NCBI RefSeq assembly: GCF_009865385.1 | Contig: NZ_WWJT01000351.1 | Coordinates: 1-32,201 of the forward strand | Direction: 5' to 3' | Length of the DNA stretch: 32,201 nt | Source of the DNA: Streptomyces sp. SID486 | GTDB taxonomy: Bacteria > Actinomycetota > Actinomycetes > Streptomycetales > Streptomycetaceae | Shown: one piece after another, positions 15,166-23,285 of the stretch | Position numbering within the stretch: position 1 is the first letter of the stretch | Layout: each line of letters starts with the position of its first letter | Notes under the pieces: generated by a model | Told to the model about the DNA's origin: nothing | What the model saw: only the letters and a program-made list of their open reading frames with translations | Databases searched by the model: none | Program-made: the position numbers and the translations under genes

Positions 15166-16097
15166 CGGACCCAGCCGCCCTCTCGCCCGTGCGGATCGAC
15201 CTCCCGGACGGCAGACAGGTCACCCACCGGGATGTCTCCGCCAACGGCGCCCGCTTCCACATCGCCGAGCTGGGCGACGGCCCCCTGGTACTGCTGCTGC
15301 ACGGCTTCCCGCAGTTCTGGTGGACGTGGCGGCACCAGCTGGCCGCGCTCGCGGACGCGGGCTACCGGGCGGTGGCGATGGACCTGCGGGGCGTCGGCGG
15401 CAGCGACCGCACGCCCCGCGGGTACGACCCCGCCAACCTGGCCCTGGACGTCACCGGGGTGATCCGCTCGCTCGGCGAGCCGGACGCCGCGCTGGTCGGA
15501 CACGACCTCGGCGGCTACCTGGCGTGGACGGCGGCGGCCATGCGGCCCAAGCTCGTGCGGCGCCTCGCCGTGGCGTCGATGCCGCACCCGAGGCGCTGGC
15601 GCGCGGCGATGCTGCGGGACGCCCGGCAGACGGCCGCCAGTTCCTACGTCTGGGGGTTCCAGCGGCCCTGGCTCCCGGAGCGCCAACTGACCGCCGACGG
15701 CGGTGCGCTGGTGGGCCGGCTGATCCGGGACTGGTCCGGGCCGCGGCTGCCCGAGGACGCGGCCGTGGAGACGTACCAGCGGGCCATGTGCATCCCGTCC
15801 ACGGCGCATTGCGCCATCGAACCGTACCGCTGGCTGGTGCGTTCGCTGGCCCGCCCGGACGGCGTGCAGTTCTACCGCCGGATGAAGCGACCGGTACGGG
15901 TGCCGACGCTGCACCTGCACGGTTCCCTCGATCCGGTCACCCGCACGCGCAGCGCGGCCGGTTCGGGCGAGTTCGTCGAAGCGCCCTACCGCTGGCGGCT
16001 GTTCGACGGCCTCGGTCACTTCCCGCACGAGGAGGACCCGGCGGCCTTCTCCACGGAACTGGTCAACTGGCTCAAGGACCCCGAACCCGACCGCTGA
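15162..16097 (+). CDS. Epoxide-hydrolase-like alpha/beta hydrolase (EphE-type)
   Basis: This 311-residue soluble enzyme has the epoxide-hydrolase/haloalkane-dehalogenase pattern: the oxyanion motif HGFPQFWW, the nucleophile elbow GHDLGG (Asp rather than Ser), the charge-relay acid in LHGSLDPVT and the catalytic His in GLGHFPHEED. The aspartate nucleophile argues for epoxide hydrolysis or a related ester-intermediate reaction, not a serine esterase. A variable cap lies between about residues 135 and 235; I did not identify both lid tyrosines with certainty. It is translationally coupled to the holin-like gene through ATGA at 15162-15165. Rv3670 (ephE) holds the same place. Confidence 0.9.
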   Translation: MTDPAALSPVRIDLPDGRQVTHRDVSANGARFHIAELGDGPLVLLLHGFPQFWWTWRHQLAALADAGYRAVAMDLRGVGGSDRTPRGYDPANLALDVTGVIRSLGEPDAALVGHDLGGYLAWTAAAMRPKLVRRLAVASMPHPRRWRAAMLRDARQTAASSYVWGFQRPWLPERQLTADGGALVGRLIRDWSGPRLPEDAAVETYQRAMCIPSTAHCAIEPYRWLVRSLARPDGVQFYRRMKRPVRVPTLHLHGSLDPVTRTRSAAGSGEFVEAPYRWRLFDGLGHFPHEEDPAAFSTELVNWLKDPEPDR

Positions 16098-16251
16098 TGC
16101 CCGCGGTGGTGACCCGTGGGTGACGGCCCGGATGCGTGGAGTATCCGGTTGTTGAACACTTGTCCCCCGAACGGCCACATGCCCTGCGCATAGGCCAATT
16201 GGGGGGCGTGCGGGCGGTTATCGACCTTGGGGCGGGGGCACACGTCGGGGT

Positions 16252-16431
16252 ATGGGCTGGACGCACGACTACAGTGACGCACCCCGCAACCGCCGCTCGG
16301 CCACTGGCCTGAGCACGCCTCAGCGAGGCACCCCGCAACTCGCGGAAGGCGACCTGCGGGTGGGGATTCCGCGCATCCTGCGCCGCCGGGCCCGCTGGGT
16401 CTCGGTACGCCTGCGTCACCCGCGGAGCTGA
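16252..16431 (+). CDS. Small basic protein of unknown function (59 aa)
   Basis: ATG 16252 opens 59 codons whose third positions are about 83% G/C by hand count, close to real genes here. The product starts MGWTHDYSDAPRNRRS and ends in a strongly basic segment (RILRRRARWVSVRLR). No domain is recognised; the basic C-terminus could bind nucleic acid or membrane. There is only a weak GGGG before the ATG. It ends 16 nt from the stop of the convergent marP gene. Its codon bias makes it more credible than the neighbouring antisense frames. Confidence 0.5.
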   Translation: MGWTHDYSDAPRNRRSATGLSTPQRGTPQLAEGDLRVGIPRILRRRARWVSVRLRHPRS

Positions 16432-16447
16432 TCGCCCCGCACCCGCC

Positions 16448-17647
16448 CTACAGGGCGCAGCTGTCCGTACCCACCTGCTCGTTCGCCGTCCGGCCCCGCT
16501 CGACGTCGGCCTGGATCTCATCCGCCGTCAGGGCGTAGCCGGTGTCCGCGTCGTCGAGGGACTTGGCGAACACCACGCCGTACACCTTGCCGTCCGGAGT
16601 GAGCAGCGGGCCACCGGAGTTGCCCTGCCGGACGGTGGCGTACAGGGAGTAGACGTCACGGCGGACCGTGCCGCGGTGGTAGATGTCCGGCCCGTTGGCC
16701 GTGATGCGCCCGCGGACACGCGCGGCCCGCACGTCGTACGAGCCGTTCTCCGGGAAACCGGCGACGATCGCGCCGTCACCGCCGCCCGCGTCCTGGGTGG
16801 TGAACCGCAGCGCGGCCGCCCTCAGGTCCGGTACGTCGAGTACGGCGATGTCACGCTTCCAGTCGTACAGCACGACCCTGGCGTCGTACCTGCGGCCCTC
16901 GCCGCCTATCTGCACGCGCGGCGCGTCCACCCCGCCGACCACGTGCGCGTTGGTCATCACGCGGCGGTCGGCGAAGACGAAGCCGGTGCCCTCCAGCACC
17001 TTGCCGCACCCCTGGGCGGTGCCGGTGACCTTGACGATGGAGCGCTGGGCGTGCTGGGCGACCGGGCTGCGGGCGAGAGCCGGGTCGGGCGGCCGCACGT
17101 CCTTGATCGGTTCGTCGGAGAACGGGCTGAAGACCTGCGGGAAGCCGTTCTGCGCGAGCACGGAGGAGAAGTCGGCGAACCAGGTGTCCGCCTGGGCCGG
17201 CAGGGCCCGGGAGACGCCGAGGAGCACCTTGGAGCCGCGGACCTCCTTGCCGAGCGTGGGCAGGGTCGTGCCGGCCAGGGCGGAGCCGATCAGCCAGGCC
17301 ACCAGCAGCATCGCGACGACGTTGACCAGCGCGCCGCCGGTGGCGTCCAGGGCGCGGGCCGGGGACCAGGTGATGGAGCGGCGCAGCTTGTTGCCGAGGT
17401 GGGTGGTCAGGGCCTGGCCCACGGAGGCGCAGACGATGACGACGACCACGGCCACCACGGCGGCGGTGGTGCCGACCTCGGCCTTGTCGGTCGCCGCGTC
17501 CCAGATCACGGGCAGCAGGTAGACGGCGACGAGGCCGCCACCCAGGAAACCGATCACCGACAGGATGCCGACGACGAAGCCCTGGCGGTAACCCACCACC
17601 GCGAACCACACGGCCGCGACGAGCAACAGGATGTCCAGCACGTTCAC
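16448..17647 (-). CDS. marP: MarP-like membrane-anchored periplasmic serine protease
   Basis: This 399-residue protein has four N-terminal membrane helices of the colicin-V-production (CvpA) type (about residues 3-125) followed by an extracytoplasmic trypsin-like protease. The triad is His235 (TNAHVV), Asp266 (WKRDIAVL) and Ser344 (RQGNSGGPL). Cys214 and Cys397, the third residue from the end, match the disulfide that controls activity in M. tuberculosis MarP (Rv3671c), a protease needed for acid resistance. GTG 17647 is listed; GTG 17641 is possible, and the ribosome binding site is weak. It is the third gene of a minus-strand set after nth and the Nudix gene, 90 nt downstream of the latter. 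Confidence 0.93.
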   Translation of the reverse strand: MNVLDILLLVAAVWFAVVGYRQGFVVGILSVIGFLGGGLVAVYLLPVIWDAATDKAEVGTTAAVVAVVVVIVCASVGQALTTHLGNKLRRSITWSPARALDATGGALVNVVAMLLVAWLIGSALAGTTLPTLGKEVRGSKVLLGVSRALPAQADTWFADFSSVLAQNGFPQVFSPFSDEPIKDVRPPDPALARSPVAQHAQRSIVKVTGTAQGCGKVLEGTGFVFADRRVMTNAHVVGGVDAPRVQIGGEGRRYDARVVLYDWKRDIAVLDVPDLRAAALRFTTQDAGGGDGAIVAGFPENGSYDVRAARVRGRITANGPDIYHRGTVRRDVYSLYATVRQGNSGGPLLTPDGKVYGVVFAKSLDDADTGYALTADEIQADVERGRTANEQVGTDSCAL

Positions 17648-17695
17648 TGCTTCAGGCCTCGCCTACTCACTCCGCTCCCAGCAGCTCGGCCGGGG

Positions 17696-17713
17696 CCCGG
17701 GGGGTGCCCCGGG
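17696..17713 (-). terminator. Small GC hairpin between the Nudix gene and marP
   Basis: CCCGGGG pairs with CCCCGGG around a 4-nt loop (17703-17706). It lies within the presumed operon and could attenuate transcription between the Nudix gene and marP. Confidence 0.35.
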
Positions 17714-17737
17714 GGATACAGCACGGGGATCACCCTG

Positions 17738-18439
17738 TCATGCGTGCCAGTCGAGCGGGACCTGCTTCTGCCGGTCCCAGGGGTGTTCCCAGCCCGCGTA
17801 GTGCAGGAGGCGGTCGATCACTCCGGCCGTGAAACCCCAGACCAGGGCCGATTCGACCAGGAAAGCCGGACCGCTGTGGCCTCTGGGGTGGACGGCGGTG
17901 GCGCGGTTGGCGGGGTCCGTGAGATCCGCCACGGGGACGGTGAAGACCCGCGCGGTCTCCTTCGGGTCGACGACGCCCACCGGACTGGGCTCACGCCACC
18001 AGCCGAGCACCGGGGTGACCACGAAGCCGCTGACCGGGATGTAGAGGCGAGGCAGCACACCGAAGAGCTGCACGCCGGACGGGTCGAGCCCGGTCTCCTC
18101 CTCGGCCTCGCGCAGGGCGGCCCGCAGGGGGCCGTCGCCTTGCGGATCGCCGTCCTCCGGATCCAGCGCACCGCCCGGGAACGACGGCTGCCCGGGGTGC
18201 GAGCGCAGGGAGCCCGCCCGCTCCATGAGCAGCAGCTCCGGGCCGCGCTCCCCCTCCCCGAACAGGATCAGCACGGCCGACTGCCGCCCCGAACCGTTCT
18301 CCGGCGGCAGGAAGCGGCTCAGCTGCAGCGGCTGGACCGTCTCGGCGGCGTGCGCCACGGGCCCCAGCCAGTCCGGCAGCCCTTCCTTGCTGAGCGTCAC
18401 CGGACCGCCCTGTGTGTCGCTTGCCCTCGTCATCGCCAC
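17738..18439 (-). CDS. Nudix hydrolase of the CoA-pyrophosphatase (NudL) type
   Basis: This 233-residue protein carries the NudL-specific motif RSHPGQPSFPGGALDPED followed by the Nudix core LREAEEETGL. The family splits CoA or acyl-CoA into phosphopantetheine and 3',5'-ADP. The typical first Glu of the Nudix box is not strictly placed, as in other NudL proteins. GTG 18439 follows GGAG by about 8 nt; ATG 18433 is the alternative. It lies between nth and marP exactly as Rv3672c does, but the thioredoxin-like gene found between them in mycobacteria (Rv3673c) is absent. The gap to nth is 49 nt. Confidence 0.9.
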   Translation of the reverse strand: MAMTRASDTQGGPVTLSKEGLPDWLGPVAHAAETVQPLQLSRFLPPENGSGRQSAVLILFGEGERGPELLLMERAGSLRSHPGQPSFPGGALDPEDGDPQGDGPLRAALREAEEETGLDPSGVQLFGVLPRLYIPVSGFVVTPVLGWWREPSPVGVVDPKETARVFTVPVADLTDPANRATAVHPRGHSGPAFLVESALVWGFTAGVIDRLLHYAGWEHPWDRQKQVPLDWHA

Positions 18440-18488
18440 CCCCGTCGCTCCGCCCTCTCCAACGCCCGAGGCACCCGAGATCGTTCCG

Positions 18489-19571
18489 TCACGCGGCCCC
18501 CAGCGGCGGTGCGGCCTTGCCGCCGGCGTCGAGGTACGCCTGCGGGGGCTTGAGCCGCTGCCCCGGGAAGCCGCCCTTCTCGTACTTCAGGAGCTTTTGC
18601 GCCTTCTCCGGGTCCGTCTCGCCCTCGCCGTAGGCCGGGCAGAGCGGGGCGATGGGGCAGGCCCCGCAGGCGGGCTTGCGGGCGTGGCAGATCCGGCGGC
18701 CGTGCCAGATCACGTGGTGCGACAGGTCGGTCCAGTCACTCTTCGGGAAGAGCGCGCCGACGGCGGCCTCGATCTTGTCGGGGTCGGTCTCGTCCGTCCA
18801 CCGCCAACGCCGGACCAGGCGCTGGAAGTGGGTGTCCACGGTGATCCCGGGCCGCCCGTAGGCGTTGCCGAGGACGACGAAGGCCGTCTTGCGGCCCACG
18901 CCGGGCAGCTTGACCAGGTCCTCCAGCCGGCCGGGCACCTCGCCGCCGAAGTCCTCGGTGAGGGCCTTGGAGAGCCCTATGACCGACCGGGTCTTGGCCC
19001 GGAAGAAGCCGCAGGGACGCAGGATCTCCTCGACCTCCTCCGGGTTCGCGGCGGCGAGGTCCTCGGGGGTGGGGTACCTGGCGAAGAGCGCCGGGGTGGT
19101 CTGGTTGACCCGCAGATCGGTGGTCTGCGCCGACAGCACGGTGGCGACCAGCAGCTGGAAGGGGTTGTCGAAGTCCAGCTCGGGGTGGGCGTAGGGGTAC
19201 ACCTCGGCCAGTTCGCGGTTGATGCGGCGGGCCCGGCGGACCAGGGCGGTGGGGGACTCACCGGAGGGCGGAGCGACAGCGATCTTCTTGACGGGCGCGG
19301 CCTTCTTCGCGGTCTTCTTGGCAGCGGCCTTCGCGGGCGCGGCCTTCTTGCCGACGTGCTCTGCGGGCGCGATCTTCTTCGCGGCCTGCTCGGCGGTCTT
19401 CTTCGCGGCGGCCTTCGCGGGCTTCTTCGCGGGCTTCTTGGCGGCACTCGCCGCAGGGCTCTTCGCGGCGCTCTCCCCGGTGCTCTTCGCGGCACTCTCC
19501 CCGGTGCTCTTCGCGGCACCCTCGGCGGTGCTCTTCGCAGGTGCGGCCTTCTTCGCCGCACCGACAGCCAT
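18489..19571 (-). CDS. nth: Endonuclease III with long Lys/Ala-rich N-terminal tail
   Basis: The C-terminal 245 residues are a complete base-excision DNA glycosylase/AP lyase. They have the helix-hairpin-helix LPGVGRKTA with the catalytic Lys, the catalytic Asp in TVDTHFQRL, and a [4Fe-4S] cluster loop with spacing C-x6-C-x2-C-x5-C ([17 protein letters not shown]). Ahead of it lies a 100-residue tail of AAKK/PAKK units like histone H1, including a repeated KSTGESAA. The frame extends to GTG 19691. I prefer ATG 19571 because the 40 upstream codons lose the normal G/C third-position bias (for example AGT AGC AAA ACA GGT AAA), and TAAATC lies 7 nt before this ATG. The start is therefore uncertain. 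Rv3674c is syntenic. Confidence 0.92.
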   Translation of the reverse strand: MAVGAAKKAAPAKSTAEGAAKSTGESAAKSTGESAAKSPAASAAKKPAKKPAKAAAKKTAEQAAKKIAPAEHVGKKAAPAKAAAKKTAKKAAPVKKIAVAPPSGESPTALVRRARRINRELAEVYPYAHPELDFDNPFQLLVATVLSAQTTDLRVNQTTPALFARYPTPEDLAAANPEEVEEILRPCGFFRAKTRSVIGLSKALTEDFGGEVPGRLEDLVKLPGVGRKTAFVVLGNAYGRPGITVDTHFQRLVRRWRWTDETDPDKIEAAVGALFPKSDWTDLSHHVIWHGRRICHARKPACGACPIAPLCPAYGEGETDPEKAQKLLKYEKGGFPGQRLKPPQAYLDAGGKAAPPLGAA

Positions 19572-19793
19572 TTCAGCCGATTTACCTGTTTTGCTACTTC
19601 CTCCGGGAGCCTGTTCGCCCACGGCGGAATCCCGACGTACAACCACCCGCCCAGCCCCCTTGTCCTGTGCTGTCACCGGCGTTTTGGACACCCGGCCAGC
19701 CTAAAGCCCGGCACCGACATCCGCCCCGGACCCCGCAGAGCGGCCCCCGATTGGACCCCTGACGCTTACCCCGGGACACGTGTGCGGCATCCT

Positions 19794-19807
19794 TGTGACA
19801 GATCACA
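19794..19807. promoter_or_regulatory. Crp-like dyad with shortened spacer upstream of crp
   Basis: The perfect half-sites TGTGA and TCACA are separated by 4 nt (CAGA) instead of the usual 6. The dyad lies about 100 bp before the crp start. Autoregulation is common for Crp proteins, but the spacing is wrong for a standard site. Confidence 0.35.
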
Positions 19808-19830
19808 CTGTTTGGACCGTCCGGCAAAAT

Positions 19831-19871
19831 GGGGAACACGGTCCCCTGGCACATGGGGGAGAAAGATCCCC
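19831..19871. repeat. Two identical GGGGA-N6-TCCCC dyads before crp
   Basis: Both half-sites and the 6-nt spacer length are the same in 19831-19846 and 19856-19871, each followed by TG. The period is 25 bp and the second copy ends 26 nt before the crp start codon. They could be paired operator sites or two small leader hairpins close to the ribosome binding site. Confidence 0.5.
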
Positions 19872-19897
19872 TGAGCAGGTCGACAAGGAGAGAACTC

Positions 19898-20572
19898 GTG
19901 GACGACGTTCTGCGGCGCAACCCGCTCTTCGCGGCTCTCGACGACGAGCAGGCCGCGGAGCTTCGCGCCTCCATGAGTGAGGTGACCCTCGCACGCGGTG
20001 ACTCGCTCTTCCATGAAGGTGACCCCGGCGACCGGCTCTACGTCGTCACCGAGGGCAAGGTCAAGCTGCACCGCACCTCCCCCGACGGCCGCGAGAACAT
20101 GCTCGCCGTCGTCGGCCCCGGCGAGCTGATCGGTGAGCTTTCGCTGTTCGACCCGGGTCCGCGCACCGCGACCGCGAGCGCGCTGACCGAGGTCAAGATG
20201 CTCGGTCTGGGCCACGGCGACCTCCAGCCCTGGCTGAACGTGCGCCCCGAGGTGGCCGGCGCCCTGCTGCGCGCCGTCGCCCGCCGTCTGCGCAAGACCA
20301 ACGACGCGATGTCCGACCTGGTCTTCTCCGACGTCCCCGGCCGCGTGGCCCGCGCTCTGCTGGACCTCTCGCGCCGCTTCGGCGTGCAGTCCGAGGAGGG
20401 CATCCACGTCGTCCACGACCTCACCCAGGAGGAGCTGGCCCAGCTCGTCGGCGCCTCCCGCGAGACCGTGAACAAGGCCCTCGCGGACTTCGCCCAGCGC
20501 GGCTGGCTCCGCCTGGAGGCCCGCGCGGTGATCCTGCTCGACGTCGAAAGGCTGGCCAAGCGGTCCCGCTGA
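19898..20572 (+). CDS. crp: Crp-family cAMP-responsive transcription factor
   Basis: This 224-residue regulator is the same length as the S. coelicolor Crp that controls germination, growth and antibiotic pathways. Residues 1-115 form the cyclic-nucleotide domain, with FHEGDPGDRLYVV and the phosphate-binding cassette IGELSLFDPGPRTATA. A dimerisation helix follows, then a helix-turn-helix near 173-205 (TQEELAQLVGASRETVNKAL). The recognition helix contains ASRETVNK, typical of Crp proteins binding TGTGA half-sites. GTG 19898 is preceded by AAGGAGAG, an excellent ribosome binding site; the frame is open upstream to 19829, but that part would span the dyads. Rv3676 is syntenic. It is divergent from nth. 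Confidence 0.97.
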   Translation: MDDVLRRNPLFAALDDEQAAELRASMSEVTLARGDSLFHEGDPGDRLYVVTEGKVKLHRTSPDGRENMLAVVGPGELIGELSLFDPGPRTATASALTEVKMLGLGHGDLQPWLNVRPEVAGALLRAVARRLRKTNDAMSDLVFSDVPGRVARALLDLSRRFGVQSEEGIHVVHDLTQEELAQLVGASRETVNKALADFAQRGWLRLEARAVILLDVERLAKRSR

Positions 20573-20656
20573 CCCGGGCGGGCTGCTCCCTCCTGCCGGG
20601 CGCTCCGGCGGGTAAATCCGGTTGTCCGGGGTGACCGCGGGCGCCACGGTGAGCGC

Positions 20657-21478
20657 ATGACCGTAGCGGTTCACCGCCCCGGACTGGACGCCCGGGGCTT
20701 CATCGAGCGTGAAGGCTCCCTCGCGCGCGTGCCGGACGCCTTCCGCCCGGTCGTGGCCGCCGCGCGCGACCGGATCCTGGACGTCCTCGGGCCACGGCTG
20801 CACAGCGCGTACCTCTACGGGTCGGTCCCACGTGGCACCGCGCGCGTGGGGCGCAGCGACCTGGACCTCCTGATCGCCCTGCGCGAGGAGCCCGCCGACG
20901 CCGACCGGGACGCCGTACGCGCCCTCGGCGAGGCGGTCGATGAGGAGTACGGGCAGATCGGCGGCGTCGGCATCCTGCTGTACGGCCGGGAGCGGCTGCT
21001 GAGCGAGCCGGAGCGGTACGACCTCGGCTGGTTCGTGGCCTGCCTGTGCACCCCGCTGCTGGGCGAGGACCTCGCCGAGCACCTGCCCCGCTACCGGCCC
21101 GACTCCCTGCTCGCCCGCGAGACCAACGGCGACCTCGCCCGGTGGCTGCCGCGCTGGCGCGAACGGATCGCGGGGGCCCAGGACACCGAGGAGGCCCGCC
21201 GGCCGCTGGTGCGCTTCATGTCGCGGCACCTCGTCCGCACCGGTTTCACCCTGGTCATGCCCCGCTGGCAGGGCTGGACCAGCGACCTGTGCGAGATGGC
21301 CGAGGTGTTCGCCGCGTACCACCCCGAGCGGGCCGCGCAACTGCGCGCCGCGGCACGCCGCGGTCTCGACCCCGTCGGCGACCCGGCCGTCCTGCGGACG
21401 TACGTGGACGATCTCGGGCCCTGGCTCGCCGAGGAGTACGCGCGCGTGCACGGCACCAAGGCGCCCCGCCCGGACTGA
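20657..21478 (+). CDS. Nucleotidyltransferase-domain protein
   Basis: This 273-residue protein has a polymerase-beta-type nucleotidyltransferase motif GSVPRGTARVGRSDLDLL near residues 55-72 (the GSxxRG...SDxDL signature with two metal-binding Asp residues). The third carboxylate is not obvious. A helical C-terminal domain of about 150 residues follows. It resembles stand-alone aminoglycoside-adenylyltransferase-like proteins, but substrate cannot be inferred. No HEPN-type partner lies next to it, which argues against a MNT/HEPN toxin-antitoxin pair. ATG 20657 has only a weak GGTGAG upstream. It follows crp by 84 nt in the same direction and ends 32 nt from the convergent metallo-beta-lactamase gene. 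It has no place in the mycobacterial synteny. Confidence 0.85.
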   Translation: MTVAVHRPGLDARGFIEREGSLARVPDAFRPVVAAARDRILDVLGPRLHSAYLYGSVPRGTARVGRSDLDLLIALREEPADADRDAVRALGEAVDEEYGQIGGVGILLYGRERLLSEPERYDLGWFVACLCTPLLGEDLAEHLPRYRPDSLLARETNGDLARWLPRWRERIAGAQDTEEARRPLVRFMSRHLVRTGFTLVMPRWQGWTSDLCEMAEVFAAYHPERAAQLRAAARRGLDPVGDPAVLRTYVDDLGPWLAEEYARVHGTKAPRPD

Positions 21479-21510
21479 TGCGGTGGCCGGCAGGAGCACC
21501 GGCCACGGCG

Positions 21511-22341
21511 CTAGATCAGGCCGTGCTCGCTGAGGTAGTCCAGCTGGGCGCGGACCGACAGTTCCGCCGCCGGCCACAGCGAGCGGTCCACGTCGGCGTA
21601 GACGTGCGCGACGACCTCGGCCGGGGCGCGGTGGCCGTTCTCGACCGCGGTCTCCACCTGGGCGAGCCGGTGGGCGCGGTGGGCGAGGTAGAACTCGACG
21701 GCGCCCTGGGCGTCCTCCAGGACCGGCCCGTGACCCGGCAGCACGGTGTGCACACCGTCGTCCACCGTCAGGGACCGCAGCCGCCGCAGGGAGTCCAGGT
21801 AGTCCCCGAGCCGGCCGTCGGGGTGCGCGACGAGCGTCGTGCCGCGGCCCAGGACCGTGTCACCGGTCAGCACGGCCCGGTCGGCGGGGAGGTGGAAGGA
21901 CAGCGAGTCCGCGGTGTGCCCGGGGGTCGGTACGACCCTCAGCTCCAGGCCGCCGACGGTCACCACGTCTCCCCCGGCCAGACCCTCGTCACCGAGCCGC
22001 AGGGCCGGATCGAGTGCACGCACGCGCGTGCCGGTCAGCTCGGCCAGGCGGGCGGCACCCTCGGCGTGGTCGGGGTGACCGTGGGTCAGCAGGGTCAGGG
22101 CTATGCGCTTGCCGGCCTTCTCCGCCGTGTCGACGACGTTGCGCAGGTGGTGGTCGTCCAGCGGGCCCGGGTCGATCACCACGGCCAGGTCGGAGTCGGG
22201 CTCGGCGACGATCCAGGTGTTGGTGCCGTCCAGGGTCATCGCGGAAGGGTTCGGCGCGAGGACGTTCACCGCCCGTTCGGTGGCCGGCCCCGAGAGGACC
22301 GTGCCCCGGGGCTGGCCCGGCAGCGCGCTTGCGTCGGTCAT
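21511..22341 (-). CDS. Metallo-beta-lactamase-fold hydrolase (LACTB2/Rv3677c-like)
   Basis: This 276-residue protein has the dinuclear zinc motif THGHPDHAEG (HxHxDH), a distal His in TPGHTADSLSF, an Asp in TGDTVLG and the last His in LPGHGPV. The C-terminal winged-helix-like tail (about residues 215-276) ending in LDYLSEHGLI is typical of the LACTB2-type subgroup. Members include RNA endonucleases and hydrolases; the substrate here is unknown. ATG 22341 overlaps the stop of the upstream Nudix gene (ATGA), so translation is coupled; the longer open frame is the Nudix gene read out of frame. It is the last gene of a four-gene minus-strand operon and is syntenic with Rv3677c. Confidence 0.9.
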   Translation of the reverse strand: MTDASALPGQPRGTVLSGPATERAVNVLAPNPSAMTLDGTNTWIVAEPDSDLAVVIDPGPLDDHHLRNVVDTAEKAGKRIALTLLTHGHPDHAEGAARLAELTGTRVRALDPALRLGDEGLAGGDVVTVGGLELRVVPTPGHTADSLSFHLPADRAVLTGDTVLGRGTTLVAHPDGRLGDYLDSLRRLRSLTVDDGVHTVLPGHGPVLEDAQGAVEFYLAHRAHRLAQVETAVENGHRAPAEVVAHVYADVDRSLWPAAELSVRAQLDYLSEHGLI

Positions 22342-23225
22342 GCGGGGCCTCCACCGGTGGTCGACGGGGTGGTCGTCGGGACGTGCTTGGTGAACTCGTC
22401 GTGCCCGGGCCAGGACAGGACGATCTCGCCGTCCTGGAGCCGGGCGCGGGCCAGCACCGGCGTCATGTCGCGCGCGGGAGCCGCGGCCAGCGCCTCGGCG
22501 CCGCTGCCGTACGGAAGCAGCTGCCGCAGGGTGGCGACGGTGGGCGGCATCATCAGCAGCTCGCCCCGGTCGTAGCCGGCGGCTGCCTCCGCGGGACGGA
22601 TCCACACCGTGCGGTCGGCCTCCGTGGAGGCGTTACGGGTGCGCTGTCCGGCGGGCAGGGCGGCCACGAAGAACCACGTGTCGTAGCGGCGGGCCTCGAA
22701 CTCCGGGGTGATCCACCGGGTCCAGGCGCCCAGCAGGTCCGAGCGCAGCACCAGGCCGCGCCGGTCCAGGAACTCGGCGAAGGACAGCTCACGCGCGACC
22801 AGGGCGGCGCGGTCGGCCTCCCAGTCGTCCCCGGTGGTGTCGCCGACGACCGAGTCCGGGTCGGGACCGGCGAGCAGCACGCCGGCCTCCTCGTAGGTCT
22901 CCCGTACGGCCGCGCAGACGATCGCCTGGGCGCCCGCCTCGTCGACGCCGAGCCGCTCACCCCACCACGCGCGCGGGGGGCCCGCCCAGCGGATCCGGCG
23001 GTCGTCGTCCCGCGGGTCCACACCGCCCCCCGGATACGCGTACGCGCCTCCGGCGAAGGCCATGGAGGCGCGTCTGCGCAGCATGTGGACGACGGGGCCG
23101 TCCGGGGTGTCCTTCAGCAGCAGAACCGTGGCCGCGCGCCGGGGGGTCACCGGGGTGAGCGTGCCCTCCGCGAGCGCGCGGATGCGGTCCGGCCACTCCG
23201 GGGGGTACCACTGACCGTTCGCCAT
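22338..23225 (-). CDS. Nudix hydrolase (NUDT19-like layout)
   Basis: This 295-residue protein is longer than simple Nudix enzymes. PRRAATVLLLKD opens the fold, and YPGGGVDPRDDD stands before a 35-residue insertion that separates it from the Nudix helix AAVRETYEEAGVLL. This split layout resembles NUDT19/RP2-type proteins, which hydrolyse CoA esters, but substrate assignment is tentative. ATG 23225 has no Shine-Dalgarno sequence; TAGCCT lies exactly 6 nt upstream, and TCGAAC stands 17 nt before that, so a leaderless mRNA is likely. It overlaps the metallo-beta-lactamase gene by 4 nt. It lies 60 nt downstream of ridA and may have its own promoter within that gap. Confidence 0.85.
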   Translation of the reverse strand: MANGQWYPPEWPDRIRALAEGTLTPVTPRRAATVLLLKDTPDGPVVHMLRRRASMAFAGGAYAYPGGGVDPRDDDRRIRWAGPPRAWWGERLGVDEAGAQAIVCAAVRETYEEAGVLLAGPDPDSVVGDTTGDDWEADRAALVARELSFAEFLDRRGLVLRSDLLGAWTRWITPEFEARRYDTWFFVAALPAGQRTRNASTEADRTVWIRPAEAAAGYDRGELLMMPPTVATLRQLLPYGSGAEALAAAPARDMTPVLARARLQDGEIVLSWPGHDEFTKHVPTTTPSTTGGGPA

Positions 23226-23260
23226 GGCCGGAGGCTATCCCGTACAGAGCGAATGTTCGA
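23226..23260 (-). promoter_or_regulatory. Promoter of the NUDT19-like gene
   Basis: TAGCCT (23232-23237 on the minus strand) is a -10-like hexamer with TCGAAC at a 17-nt spacing upstream. It lies 6 nt before the ATG, so transcription would begin at the start codon. Confidence 0.45.
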
Positions 23261-23285
23261 GGGGTGCCCGGGGCCACGCCCGAGG

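Larger units (their letters stand above)
19572..19897. other. Divergent regulatory region between nth and crp
   Basis: These 326 bases hold a near-Crp dyad (19794-19807) and two GGGGA-N6-TCCCC dyads (19831-19871), each entered separately. They also contain the alternative N-terminal extension of nth (19572-19691) and the palindromic octamer ACACGTGT at about 19776-19783. No protein gene other than the possible nth extension is seen. Confidence 0.6.

Noticed and set aside
20657..21478. Nucleotidyltransferase as part of a MNT/HEPN toxin-antitoxin pair
   Set aside because: No HEPN-domain gene is adjacent, and the protein is longer than minimal MNT antitoxins.
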